Positions 1 to 11,900 of a DNA stretch of 64,000 nucleotides are shown here, one piece after another; position 1 is the first letter of the stretch, and each line of letters opens with the position of its first letter. The notes beneath the pieces are model-generated. The model was not told the origin of the DNA. It did not search any database and saw only the letters and a list, made by a program, of their open reading frames with translations. Position numbers and translations under genes: made by a program. Source of the stretch: VRUE01 sp963737575 (GTDB lineage: Bacteria > Actinomycetota > Thermoleophilia > Solirubrobacterales > 70-9); the NCBI GenBank assembly GCA_963737575.1, contig CAVTTJ010000004.1:124001-188000 (forward strand), read 5' to 3'.

Positions 1-2595
1 CTGCTTGCCGCCGAAGAGGCTGAGGCGGAAGTGACCGATCGGGACGTCGGGAATGATCGGCACGACCGTCTTCAGGTGACCGTTGGCCACCGATGTGGAT
101 TCCGCCTGGGGCAGCACCGTGACCTGGCCGCCGAGGATGAAGATCAGGTGCGGAAGCTTGCCGTAGCCGGATACCGCGTAGGCCGGGCCCTGCAGGGGCT
201 GGTCGAGCAGGGGCGACACAACAGAGACGGTCCCCATCGTCTGGCGGCCGGCGCAGCGTTCTTTTTCGAGCTGCGTGCGCGAGCAGATGTTGCCGAGGTG
301 GCGCTGGTCGATCTGGAACGCCTTCGGGAGGGTCACCGCGATGGACCTGATGTTCGAGTCTCCGGGCCGGGTGTAGAGGTCGAAGCGAAGGCGCGGGTTC
401 GTGCTGCGCGCCGTCTGCCCTTTGCCGCCGATCTGGCGGACCGCCATCCGCGGCTTGAAGCCGAGCGAGTAGCAGTTGACCGCGTGGAAGTAGGAGGAGA
501 AGTCGGTGACGGTCCCCTGGTCCCCGATTCCCTGCGAGTCGATAGAGAGGGGGTCGCAGCTGGTCGGGTTGATCATGAACCGCGGCTTGTTGATATTGAC
601 CTGAATCGAGCGCATCCGCAGCGGAACGCCGCCGATGATCGACGGGACCGTGTCGGAGATCGCGGTCACCTGCGCCGTACGCGGATCGATGTGGAGCGCG
701 ACGCGGACGACGACGGTCCCGTAGTCATAGGGCCCGGCGAGCGCCGGGGTGATGGCGACGAGGCTCAGCGGAGCTCCCTTGAACGGGCCGGCCAGATACA
801 TGTTGCCGAAGGCGTGGAATGGGTGGCCGCCGGGACCCGCGGCGACGTTGCTCGTGCCGATCGCTGAGCTCGCCGGGCAGCTCGGGCTCGCCAGCTCCAG
901 GCGGCCGAGGCGCTCGGCGGCGGCCGCGATCGCCGCCTCCGGGCAGTAGGTGAGGCCGTGCAGGTATCCGCTCAGGCCGGGCGGCATCTTGAAGTTGAGG
1001 TCGCCGAGGAACTGGTCGCCGTCGTCGCGATCGAGCCGCAGGGTGAAGTTCGAGAAGTTCCCCGCAACCGCATTTGACATCCCCGCCACCAGCCGGGGCT
1101 CGAACGGCCGTACCATCCCCGGGCAGAAGCTGCCGTTCGGCCCCGAGTCGATGCTCACGAACGGTTCGGAGTGCTGCGAGGCCAAGCCGGTCGTTCCACG
1201 GGATGAAGACCGAGTCAGCTCGGTACACGCCACAGCTGGTGGGTGTCGCCGTCAGCGCCCGGTCAGAGGCGAAGACGTGGAGGTTGAACCCGTCGAACGG
1301 AACCTGGGGCAGGTCGGTCACGCTCATCGCGAGGCGGCCGGTCTGCGGATCCGGGTGGATGGAGGCGACGATCTTCGCGTTGATTCCGAAGCCGGAGGCG
1401 ATCATGAAGACGCGGTACTGATCGCCCGGCTTGGGTTCGCCGAAGTAGAGCGACCCCGTAAGCGGGCCGTCGAGGGCCGGGGATTCGATGTCGAAGTTGC
1501 CGATCTTGGCGATGTCAGGGCACGCTGCCGGCCCCTCCGAGCCGAAGTTCGCGTCGGCATCCGGGCAGGCGCCCTGACCGTCGGCGGCATCGGGGTTGAT
1601 CGTCAGCCCTTCCGGTAGCAGGAGCGTCGCCGAGCGGATCTGCGAGGGCGAGGCGGCGAACCCCTCGAACTGAGGCGCTTTCAGCTGCAGCTCGAGCCCG
1701 GCTGGCGAGTCGGCGCTGTGGTTGGTGACGTCGACGTTCAACACCGGTCGGAAGGTCTGCTGTTCGCAGTCGGTCGTCGCCGGATAGGTCGATGCCGCGT
1801 GCGACATGTGGTCCGGCGTCTTGGTAGGTCTCGACGTCGAGGGTCACCTTCAGCGGTTCTCCGGTGCAGACCGAGGGGTTGCTGGTAAGCGGCAGGATCG
1901 GGATCGGCGCCGGATGGGGGCCCGTGCAGGTCGCATCAAAGGTGCCGGGGCAGTTCGAGGGTTTGCCCGGTTCGCCGATCACGAACCGTTCTTCGTCATG
2001 TTCGGATTTGGCCGGGATAGCCCCAGACCTTGAGCAGGAACCCGGCAACGGGTATCTGCTGGGTGATCTCGGAGACCGTCATCCGCAGGCCGTAATCGCC
2101 CGCGGTGCGTACCGAGATCGGGATGCTTATCGGGATGTCCAGGGTGGGGACGATGAAGGCCAGCCGCGTGGTCTCCGTTTCCGATCTCGATTCGACCACG
2201 TAGACCGGCGCCGTGCCGAGCAGATAGTCCTGGCTCCCTTCGTAGTTCCCGCGAACGGTGATCACGCCCGCCTGCGAGACGGGGGCGCACTGCGAGAGGG
2301 CGAAGTCGGACGAGGTGCATTTCGGGATCGCGTTCGGATTCCCGAACATGCCCTGCGGAAGGTTGACGATCAGGTTCCTGGCGGTCTCGGGCAGACCGGC
2401 GTCCTGAAGGGTGACGTTGGTTTCGAAGTCGGGGTGCATGCCGACCCGCGAGTCGGTCGAGGTCACTTCGAACGCCTGGATCGGCTCGGTGGCGTGGGCG
2501 GGCGCCGCGAGGAGGCCGGCCACGAGGAGGGCAAGGGCCACGAGGAGGCCGCCATGGTTCAGGTTCATCCTTCTCCCGTTTCTGATCGTCTTCAT
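1..2595 (-). CDS. Large secreted protein, B2 subtype, operon 1 (runs off left edge, frameshifted)
   Basis: Fifth gene of operon 1. The N-terminus (MKTIRNGRRMNLNHGG, then a hydrophobic stretch ending AAPAHA) is a signal peptide. The mature part matches the intact copy at 18693-21482 block for block: 'GMHPDFETNVTLQDAG', 'NLPQGMFGNPNAIPKC', 'ALDGPLTGSLYFGEPKPG', 'DLPQVPFDGFNLHVFASDR', 'MYLAGPFKGAPLSL', 'INPTSCDPLSIDSQG'. The frame must be switched near 2015, 1810 and 1185 to follow the homology, so there are at least three indels. The C-terminus (after ...LSLFGGKQ) lies outside the window. The ATG at 2595 sits one base after the stop of the upstream gene; 2568 is an alternative start. No enzyme motif is visible. 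The protein is probably a surface or matrix component, but this is inference. Confidence 0.75.
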
Positions 2596-2596
2596 C

Positions 2597-5500
2597 TCAG
2601 CCACGTCGATGACTCCGCTGGTGGCGCTTGTGGCCACGGGGTTTGACGCAGGCTCGGTGGCGCTTGACGCGGTTGCCGCGACAGTGCGGTTTCGGCTTCT
2701 TCGCGGGTTCCGCTTCGGCCTGGCCCCCGTCGCCGCGATAGGTGCCGATGTCGGGCGGCGGCGGAGCCTGCGTCCCCGGGCCATGGCACTCGTCGGACGC
2801 CCTGCAGGGAGGTTCCTTCAGCTGGACATAGAACCCGCCGCCTTCGCGGGCGTCGTAGATCTTCACCAGGTTGCCGTTGTGATCCTGCGCGGTGAGCAGG
2901 TCGTGGGTGAAGAAGGTCACGTCCTTGCCGTCGAGGCCGGCGGAGAGGACGGCCGAGTCGAAGCGGCTGGTTCCGGTGGAGATGAGCCGAGGCCCGCCGC
3001 TCTTCCACTCGTACGCGTCGGTCTTGCCGCCGTTCAGGTCGCGAAGGTTCAGCGGATCGCCGGTCGTGAAGAAGACCCGACCGTCGTTGCTGAGCCCGCC
3101 TCCTTCATGGGGGAGGACGCCGTCGCTCTCGGTTCTTGCGCCGGTCGGAGCGCAGGAGGCGCAGACAACGGTCCCGTTCGAGCGGTCATAGCGGTAGACG
3201 GCGAGATGGTCGTTGGTCGGGTAGCCGGTTACCGGCCGGCGGCTACCGAATGCGGCGAAGGCCCCGCTCGGGGTGACCTGGAAGTCCTCGGTGCTGCGCA
3301 TCGCGGCGTCATCGGCTGCGTGAACCACGATCGGGTCGTCCGTGCCGAGGGTGGTGACGAACTGGGGAGCGCCGCCAATCGTCGCCGAGAAGAGGTTCGG
3401 CTCTCCCGCGATGCCGTTGGATGGGCCAGCCAGCAGCTCCGGGGACAGGAAGTAGACCGTGCCGTCCGCCGCGGCGACTCCGCCCCCGCCGGCGATGCCG
3501 AGCGCACCGCAATCGGTGTGGCCTTCGATCGAGTTCCAATTGTCCGTCGGTGTACATGCATTCGTGTCCCCCGCGCCCCCGTTCCGGTCGAGACCCGGGT
3601 GATCGTCGCGCTCGAGCTGCCGACGTCCGCCCTGAAGACGTCGGTGCCGGAGTCGCCGTCGCCGGCGAGCGGGTCCGCGGTGGTGAAGAAAACGCTCGTC
3701 CCGTCGCGGGTCATGCCGTCGTAGGTGACCCCTCCCGGGGTATCGGCGACCGTGACCGAGTCGGGGTTGGCGCCGACGTGCATGAAGAGGTCGTAGTGAT
3801 CGTTGCCGGCGGCATCGGTTCCGACCTTCCTGCCGATCAGGATCCGGCTGCCGTCGGCGGAGATGTCGAGCTCGCCGACTTCGCCGCTCATCGTCGAGCC
3901 GTCGGGCATCGTCGAGACGACCTGGGTGCCGCCCCCGGTCAGATCGCGGTCGTAGATCGAGACGCTTCCCGAGTTGCCCGCCTGCTCGAACTTTTCATTC
4001 GAGCCGAACACGAAGTGGCTTCCGTCGGCCGAGAACTGCTTCCTGACCTCGCCCGCCGCGGTCGGGTCGGGCACGGCAATTGACCCCTTCATCCCCTGCA
4101 CCAGCTGTCCGCTCGGCAGGCGGATCGGGATTCCGGTCGTCCCGTCAGGAAGGCACGGCTGGCAGATGCTCGGCCCACCGAACGCCATCGTGTCGAGGCC
4201 GCCGTCGGCGCCGGTGAGCGGCGAGCCGAAGGCCGAGGGATCGGGAGCCGATGAAACGGGCACGCCCACGTACTGGGTGGTCCAGCCGTCTTCGCCGCGG
4301 GTCGCCACGTAGGGGTCATCGCCGAAGTTGGGCGGGTCACCGATTCCCGGGATCGCTCCAAAGTGGACCGTGTAGAGGACTCGGGTCGGGTCCGTCGCTT
4401 CCGGGTAGCCGGCCAAGGGGTGTTGGCCGGGGACCAGGTTCGACTCGACGTCGTAGCCGCCCGTGTCAGCGGGGGAGACAAGCTCGTAGGCGCGGCAGTC
4501 GGGAACCAGGGAGGCGCCGGTCTGCTTCCTGACCAGTGCATTGCCGCACGAGTCCACGGTCGGAGGCTCAAGCGGGAAGGTGGTGAATTCCTGGTCAGCC
4601 CCGGCGACGGTCGAGTTGTTGTTGACCGCCACGACCCGCCAGAAGTAGGTCGAGCCGGGGGTGAGGTCGGTGAGAACGTACGACACGTTTTGGACGCCCA
4701 CGGGTTTTTTCAGCGCCCCTTCCGGGGTGGTCACGCTCGCGCATGGGTTGGAGCTGCACGGCGCCGTCCCCCATTCGAAGCTGAAGCTTGTGGTCGATCC
4801 CGCCGCGTCGATGTCGGCGTTCATCCGTGCGCCGTCGGAGAAGACTTCAGAGGTCGTGTCGTTGCTGATCACCGGCGGCCCGGAGGGCTGAAACGTCTGG
4901 TCCGCGCCCTTCGCGGCCACTTCGTTGGCGCTGCTCGCGACGATCCGGAAGTGGAGGATGGAGGCGGGAGTCAGCCCGACGATAGTCGCCGTGACATTTG
5001 CCGGCGACCCGATCGGCGTCGCCTGGTCGCACGAAGCGACGTGGTCGTATTCGGTGCTCGAGCCCCATTCGAAGAGGCAGTTGGTTATCGGGCCACCGCC
5101 GTTGGCGGCATCGGGATCCACGTGCGCCTTGAGCGTCGCGGTGGTAGGCGTCACCGACGCCGGTTCGGTTGTGACATTTGGGATCGTGATCGGACCGGTT
5201 CGCACGAACCTGTCGACCTTCCCGGTGGACCCGTTCCCGACGTATACCTCATGCGTGGTTTCGTTGACGGCGATCCCTTCGGCGTTACCAAGGCCGGGAT
5301 ACGATTTGGTCGCTTCGGGGAAGCCGAACGTGTCGATCAGTTTCCCGGTCGAGTCGAGGACGTTGACGCTGTTGCCGCGGGCGGCGTACACCGTGTCGTC
5401 GCTTCGATCGATCGCAAGGTTTTCGCTTCCCTGGTTTTCCCCGCCCCAATCTTCGTCGAGAAGCGTCCCGGAGCGGTCGTACTTCTTGATCGTCGAACCC

Positions 5501-6135
5501 CCATAGCCGGGGATGTAGAAGTTTTCCTCCGAGTCGATCGCGAAACCGCACATTCCGCCGAAGGCAATCATTTCGTTCGAGTTGGAGCCGTCGCTCCCGT
5601 AGCGGTGGGTGCCGTCGCCGTAGTTCGTGACCCAGATCCCGCCGTCGGGGGCGACATCCATCCCGCACCCGTCGCCGAGGTTTTCGATCGGGAAACCGGT
5701 TGGAATCGGCGACCCTGAGGGAAGGAAGCCGGCCAGGTTCGAATACTCTTCCTTTGCGTAGATCCGGCCCTGTGACGCTGTTCCCGAGTTGTCCACTTTT
5801 ACCGACCCCAGGCCGTAGGTCCCCTGACTCAACACGGTGTTGGGCGCGACCGCGCTGAACGGCTGCGAAACGCCTTCTGGGTTGAGGTGGTAGATGTAGC
5901 CACTGCTGCCGCCGACGTAGACGTCTCCGGTCGCCTCGTTGATCGCGATGTTGGATGGTTCGCCGAACGGGCCCGCGCCAACGGCGTCGCTGCCGTCGAA
6001 CGACCTGGTTGGGTAGGGCCCCCCGTAGACGTATTTTTCGACGACTTCGGCGTTCGCCGTAGCACTCAGCGCTAGGGCCAAGAACGAGGCGGCAGCGACC
6101 GCGATGGAGAGTGACCTGAGTGAGATCGTCCGCAT
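2597..6135 (-). CDS. Secreted NHL/Fn3/TolB-like propeller protein, A2 subtype, operon 1 (one frameshift)
   Basis: The protein has a signal peptide (hydrophobic residues about 10-28, ending ATANA). NHL-type repeats follow at about 40-320 ('NIAINEATGDVYVGGSSG', 'CGFAIDSEENFYIPG'), then two Fn3-like modules (about 325-515, 'CLFEWGSSTEYDH', 'FSFEWGTAPC'). Next come the A2 signature 'LVRKQTGASLVPDCRAYEL' and a TolB/PD40-like propeller ('FSADGSHFVFGSNEKF', 'LDISADGSRILIG', 'VFFTTADPL'). A frameshift near 3565 in a C-rich tract moves the reading to the frame ending at 2597, which carries 'DFQVTPSGAFAAFG', 'KIYDAREGGGF', 'ASDECHGPGTQAPP' and the tail C-RGNRVKRHRAC-VKP plus basic residues. Unlike its two paralogues it has no extra NHL block inside the TolB-like part. 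It starts three bases after the stop of 6139-8994. Confidence 0.8.
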
Positions 6136-6138
6136 CCG

Positions 6139-8994
6139 CTACTTCCCCCTCCCGCCGTGGCCGCGCTTCTTGCGCGACGAGGACGAGCCGCAGTTCATCG
6201 CCAGCTTCACCTTGCTGGAGACCTGCTTGCCGTTCTGGCCGACCATCCTCACCTTGGCCCGCTTGGTGCCCGAGCAGAGGTTCTCGCTGTTGATCAACAG
6301 ACCCTTGGAGCCCCCTGCCAGGTCGAGCGCGAACGAGCTCACCGGCGCGTCCGGGAGCCCTTCGAAGGTCGTCCGCAGGGCGCCATTGACGGCATCGACC
6401 CGCCCCGCGAGTTCGATCTCGATCTGCCCTTTGAGGTCCATCACAATGTCGGGCAGCTTGTGCGAGGAGCTGCGGAGGAAGACCGGGCCTTTCAGCGGCT
6501 GGTCCAGCAGGGGGCTCACCGCTTCGGCGGTGCCGAGATAGGAGTCGGCCGGACAGTTATCCCGGGCGAAATCGACCCGGGTGCAGACGGTCCCGAGGTG
6601 GGAGTTGTCGAGCAGGGCGACGGTCGGCAGGGTGACCTGGACGCTGCGGAAGTTCGCATTCCCTTCGAGTCCCTTGACCCGTGCCTGGATCGCTGGATGG
6701 CCGCGGACCTTGAGGCCGCCCAGAAGCTTCAGGCTCAGCTTCGGCTGGAAGCCGAGGTTGGCGCAGTTCGCGACCTGGAAATGGGAGTGGAGGGCGGCGA
6801 CGGCGCCTTCGTCGCCGACGACGCTGGTGTCGACCGAGAAGGGGTCGCAGCTGGTCGGGTTGATGATGAAGTTGGGCCGGTCGAGGTTGACGTTCGCCGT
6901 CCGCAGCCTCAATGGGATCCCCTTCAGGATCTGCGGCAGCGGGTCGGTGATCGCGGTGACGCTGGCGCGGGCCGGGTCGAGGTAGAGGGCCGTCCGCACC
7001 ATCACATTGCCCAGGTCGTAGGGACCGGAAACCGCGGGGACGACGATCGCGAAGCTGAGCGGCGCGCCTTTGTAGGGACCAGCCAGATAGACCTGCCCGG
7101 GTGTGTAGACCGGGCGGCTGCCGGCACCGCTCCCGACCGTGACGCTGCCGACTCGGCTCGCCGCCGGGCACGCGGGTGCCGCGAGCTCGCTCGCGCCCGA
7201 GTACCCGGCGTCGCTCAGCCTGGCGAGCTGATCCTCGGGGCAGTACGGGATTCCCTTCAGGCTGGCGAGGAACCCGGGCGGCGTGTTGATCGTCGTCGAG
7301 ATGACGTTCTGGTCGCCGTCGGCTCGGGCGAGCCTGAAGCCGAAGCTCGAGTGAACGCCGGCGGTGTTGTCGACGACTCCGGCTTTGACATCGGGTTCGA
7401 GCGGCCGCGGTCCGTTCGGGCAGGGCCTGCCGTTGGGCCCCGAGTCGATGTTGACGTAGCTCGTCGAGACCTGATTCGGCAGCATCGAGTCCCACGGTTC
7501 GAATTCGGCGTCCACCGCGTATTTGCCGCACTGCGTCGGGGTCGCGAGGGGACCCCGCTCGGCGCCGAAGAAGTGGAGGGTGAAGAGCTGGAAGGGAGCC
7601 TGCGGGAGGTCCTCGAAGGCGATGTGGACCTGGCCCATCTGCGGGTCGGGGCTGGCGACGCCCGAGAGCTTCACGTGGGTCGCGAAGCCGTCGGCGGTGA
7701 GGTAGAGCCGGTAGCGGTTGCCCGGCAGCTGGTCGCCGATGTAGATGCCGCCGTCGATCGGGCCCGGCAGGGCGGCTGTGTCGAGCTCGGAGGTGCCGAT
7801 CTTCGAGGTCTCCGGGCACTTCGCTTCATTCCTGGTCCCGATCGCGCTCTGGGCTTCGGTGCAGGCCGACTTGCCGTCCGCGGCGTTGGAGTTGATCGTG
7901 AAGCCGGGTGGCAAGGTGACCCTCGTCGCCTTGATCTCCGAGGGCGACGGTACGCTCGGATTGAGCGACTGCGGGACGCTGAGCTGAGCCTCGATGCCGG
8001 CCGGAGAGTCGGCGGCTTCGGTGGTCGGGAGCGAGCTCAGACTCGGGTTGAAGCTGAGCTGGTCGCAGCCGGTGGTCGCCGGCCAGGCGCTGTCGGCGTG
8101 CAGCAGGGTGTTGTCGTAGTAGAAGACGTCGACCCTCGAGTTGAGCACTTCGTTGCAGCTGGTGGGGTTGCTGAGGAACGGGGTCAGCGGCGCACTCGAG
8201 GAGACCGGCGGATGGCAGGCGGGGCCGACGAACGGCGGGGCCGAATGCGCTTCGGTCTGGTTGTTGGGCGTCCCGATGCAGACCGTAGGTTGCGGGTTGG
8301 GCAACCGCGCGTCGTCATGGATCGGCGATGCCGGGACGCCCCAGATGTAGAGGTCGATCCCGTTCGGCGGGATCAGGTGGAAGATGTTGAACGAGGCCGC
8401 GTCGAGGCCGTAGTCGCTCTCGGTGCGGGGGTTGAGGCTGATCTGGCCGCCGAACTTGACGATCGGGGCGACGAAGCCGAGCTGTGCGGCCTCATTCGGG
8501 TGCGGGGGAAGGTTGTAGACGGGCGAGAAGAACCCGAACGGTTCCGGCTCGCCTTCGTAGGCCTTTCCTTCGAGGAAGCCTTTGAGGTAGAGCATGAAGA
8601 CGCCCACCTGGGTGTCGGTCGAGCATTTTTCCGTCGCGAAGTCGGCCATCGCGCACTGGGGCACCTGGCTCGGGCTGCCGATGAATCCGGTCGGGAAATG
8701 CACGACGATGTCGCGCGGGTCTTGACAGGCATTGCACGGCTGGCCCGCCGGCTCTTCGCCGTTGTGTATGACCCTCGTGTCGTAGGAGACGTGAATGCCG
8801 ATGTCCGGATGGCCGCCGGCCTGGGTCGACATCGTTTCCGCTCGCCAGTAGTCGATGTTCGCGTACCCCTGCGCCATCCCGGCCCCAAGAGCCGCAATGC
8901 CGACGAAGGCTGCGAGCGCAATCGGGAACAACAGCCGGAGGCCTGGCCTCCGGCGAACCGACCCTGCCCGCGTCACCCTGAAGAGATCAGCCAT
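6139..8994 (-). CDS. Large secreted protein, B1 subtype, operon 1
   Basis: Intact, 951 aa. A signal peptide covers about residues 1-45 (Arg-rich start, hydrophobic core, MAQGYA). The B1 signature follows: 'STQAGGHPDIGIHVSY', CNACQDPRDIVVHFPTG and FIGSPSQVPQC. The long middle is shared with all B proteins: 'ADGKSACTEAQSAIGT', 'FEDLPQAPFQLFTLHFFGAE', 'ATPTQCGKY', 'YLAGPYKGAPLSFAIVVPA', 'INPTSCDPFSVDTS'. The C-terminus is a single Cys followed by SSSSRKKRGHGGRGK. There are no membrane segments after the signal peptide and no catalytic motif I recognise. The ATG at 8994 overlaps the stop of the upstream A1 gene by 8 nt (ATGGCTGA), behind a GGGCGGA purine run. Paralogues lie at 26084-28909 and 54381-57102. 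Confidence 0.85.
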   Translation of the reverse strand: MADLFRVTRAGSVRRRPGLRLLFPIALAAFVGIAALGAGMAQGYANIDYWRAETMSTQAGGHPDIGIHVSYDTRVIHNGEEPAGQPCNACQDPRDIVVHFPTGFIGSPSQVPQCAMADFATEKCSTDTQVGVFMLYLKGFLEGKAYEGEPEPFGFFSPVYNLPPHPNEAAQLGFVAPIVKFGGQISLNPRTESDYGLDAASFNIFHLIPPNGIDLYIWGVPASPIHDDARLPNPQPTVCIGTPNNQTEAHSAPPFVGPACHPPVSSSAPLTPFLSNPTSCNEVLNSRVDVFYYDNTLLHADSAWPATTGCDQLSFNPSLSSLPTTEAADSPAGIEAQLSVPQSLNPSVPSPSEIKATRVTLPPGFTINSNAADGKSACTEAQSAIGTRNEAKCPETSKIGTSELDTAALPGPIDGGIYIGDQLPGNRYRLYLTADGFATHVKLSGVASPDPQMGQVHIAFEDLPQAPFQLFTLHFFGAERGPLATPTQCGKYAVDAEFEPWDSMLPNQVSTSYVNIDSGPNGRPCPNGPRPLEPDVKAGVVDNTAGVHSSFGFRLARADGDQNVISTTINTPPGFLASLKGIPYCPEDQLARLSDAGYSGASELAAPACPAASRVGSVTVGSGAGSRPVYTPGQVYLAGPYKGAPLSFAIVVPAVSGPYDLGNVMVRTALYLDPARASVTAITDPLPQILKGIPLRLRTANVNLDRPNFIINPTSCDPFSVDTSVVGDEGAVAALHSHFQVANCANLGFQPKLSLKLLGGLKVRGHPAIQARVKGLEGNANFRSVQVTLPTVALLDNSHLGTVCTRVDFARDNCPADSYLGTAEAVSPLLDQPLKGPVFLRSSSHKLPDIVMDLKGQIEIELAGRVDAVNGALRTTFEGLPDAPVSSFALDLAGGSKGLLINSENLCSGTKRAKVRMVGQNGKQVSSKVKLAMNCGSSSSRKKRGHGGRGK

Positions 8995-11900
8995 TCCGCC
9001 CGCCCCCCTTCGTCCTCACGGCCACCCTCCGGTGGCGCGCCCGATGCCGCTTGCGCCTGCTGTGTCGCTTGTTCGCTTTCTTCGCCGAGCGCTTATCGGC
9101 TTCTTCGACGTTCCCGCCCGACAGCACTCCTCCCGACCCCACCTCGGGATCCTGGGGGGCGCCATTGGTCGGGTCGTGACACTCATCCGCGGCGGTGCAG
9201 GGCAGAAGCGGAACCTGGTAGGGGAACCCGCCGTTCGTCCGCGCGTCGTAGATCTTCAGGAACTGGCCGTTGTGATCCTGTGGGACGAGGGTGTCGTAGG
9301 TGGAGAAGAAGACATCCCTGCCGTCTGAGCTCACTGACTCAAGCCCGGTGTAGGCAGGATCCCAGAGCGGCCCGAAGAGGATGTTGAGCAGCCCGGGAAA
9401 GAAGTCCTGGACGCTGACGCCGGAGGAGATCAGCTGCGGACGGCCGTCGACGTACTCATACACCGAGTACATTCCATCGGTATCCGCGGGCACCAGAGGA
9501 TCGCGAGTGCTGAAGAACACACGCCCGTCGTCGGACATGAATGGACCGCCGACACTGGCGAAGGTATCGCCGCGGGGACTCGCCCCATCCGGATCGCACG
9601 ACACGCACCGGAGGGTGCCGCTGTTTGCGTCGAACGTGTACATCTCCCGACACGGCACGTCGATCGAGCCTTTTTCGTTTTCGTTGCTGGTCTGACAAAA
9701 CGCTTTCGGGCCCGCCATGTTGTCGTAGCCGGTCAGGCGCGCGGTGGTGACGAACGCGACGTGCGCTCCGTCAGGGGTGATGTAGAACCGCTGAGCGTCT
9801 GTTCCGGGCGTGAACGTCGTGACGTAGTGGATCTCTCCATCACGCCATAGGTACAGGTTGCGGGCATTTGGAACGCCCGGATTGGAGGGATCGAGCTGCT
9901 CCGGCGAGTAGAACAGCGTCGCGCCGTTCTGGCTGGCCGTACCGTTGTCGATGTCCGGCCGTTCGCCGGGGAAGCCCCAGGTCCGCGCTTCGCATGGATC
10001 GAGATCGTGGATCGCATGGCAGCTGCGAAGCTGGACGATGCCGCAGCCTTGCACCCAGCTCACCGAGCAGTCATCGGAGTTTCCCGCGTCGCCTTCGCCG
10101 AGCGAGAGCAGGCTGAAGCTATCGGTCGCCTCACTCCACCTATAGAGGTCTTCGCTGGTGTCTTCATCCCCGGGAAGGAAGGGTTCGGTGGAGGTGAAGT
10201 AGACGTATTCGCCGTCGCGGGATATATCGACGAGGTGGACAGGTTTTCCGCGCGACACCTCCAACGTCATGCCGGCGACCCGCATGTAGAGGGTCATTGC
10301 CGGGTTTTTGTCGAGGTTCGAGCAGAAGAAGCAGTTGGGATCGCAATACGGTTCGCTGATCCCCGTACAGCGCAGCTTGCTGCGTGCGCCGATCAGGATC
10401 CGGCTTCCATCGTTCGAGATGAATGGGACGTCGAGGTAGTCGTTCGGGTCCCCGGCGTTGGTCGGGTCCTGCGGGATCGGGTCCCCGTTCGGTAGCTTGG
10501 AAATGATTTCGACGGTGTCTTCTTCTATGTTGTTGTCATAGACGGAACCGGGCGCCGATTCGAGCCCACCGGGCGCGAATGGCACGTTCTGGGATGCAAA
10601 GACGAAGTGGGAGAAGTCGCCGGACGCCCGCCCGGAGCCCTTGAACTGCCTGCCGCCTTTGATCGTGTCGACGTTGGTCGGCAGGCGCCCGAGGTATTTG
10701 CCGCTGACGTCGAAGAGGAGCGGGGCATTCGATTCTTCTGCTCCTTCGTCGCCCAGGCCGGCCACCGCCGTGCGCACCATGCACTTGTCGAGGGCGACCG
10801 AGCACTGGCCTCTAGCATCGGCGAAGACTTCGTTTGCAAGGGGCCCCGGATATGTCGATTCCCATCCCGTGCTGGTGCGCGTGGACACGTACATGTCGGA
10901 CGTGATGTTGGGCGTATTGATCCCGTTGAGGCCGCCGAGCGCACCAAAGTAGTTGAACCGCGAGGGCGCGTTTGCCAGGCCCGTGTTCTGCGGCGTGACT
11001 TTGAAGCTCAGCGCCTCACCGAACCCATAGCGCCGGCCCCAGTCGAACAGGGTGTCGGAGGGGACGATGTACATTCCGCCGGCGTTTTCGGGCGTGACCA
11101 GCTCGTATGCGCGGCAGTCCGGGAGGTAGTTCGAGCCGGTCTGCTGCCGGACATGGGAATTCGGGCAGGTCGGGGGCGAGAAGTTGAAGGTCGTGTCTTC
11201 GCCATTGGTGGTCCCGATCGCGTTGGTGGCAACCACCCTGAAGTGGTACGTGGCACCCGGTTCGAGGCCTTCAAGATGCACCGACACCGGCTGGTTGGTC
11301 GACACGGGCCCCAGTTCTCCTTCGGGGGTCGAGTTGCCGTAGGTCCCGCCCGGTCCATAATCGAAGTGGTATGTCGTGCTGGTTCCGAGTGGATTGATGT
11401 CGGCGTAGAGATCGACCGAGGTTTCGGTGAGATTCCGCGATCGCACCGAAGAGATCCTGGGCGTCGCCCCAGCGGTGAATGTCTCGTCCTCCCCATGGGT
11501 CACCCCGAGCGCGTTGACGGCAATCGCTCGGTAGTGGTAGGTCACACCCGGCTGAAGGTTCTCGACCTCGATCCCCGGGACCGTTTGGACTCCGGTGCCC
11601 GAGCCCGCACTCTGCGAAGCGGTTTTGACGTTGTAGTCCCTGTCGAGCCCGTATTCAAAGTAGTAGGTCGTCGCCATTCCATCCGGGTCCATCGAGGCAT
11701 TGAGCACCGCGGTGTTGGGGGTTATGCCTGTGGCTGGATCCGTCGTCATGCTGAGAACGGCGTGGGGCTGAATTTCCTGAACCCCACCGTAGGAGGGTCC
11801 GTTTGCGTTGGTAGCCACAATCCGGTAGTGGATTACCTGCTCGGTTGGAAGGTTGGTCATATCGATGACCACCGGCGTGTCGGTGGTGAATGCCGACGGA

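Noticed and set aside
6157..9387. 1076-codon open frame on the plus strand opposite the B1 and A1 genes
   Set aside because: It is a high-GC antisense shadow: its residues are Arg/Gly/Val/Asp-rich without domains, while the minus-strand frames align with two paralogues and have signal peptides. The same applies to other long plus-strand frames such as 14564-15841, 26192-27688 and 52132-54351.
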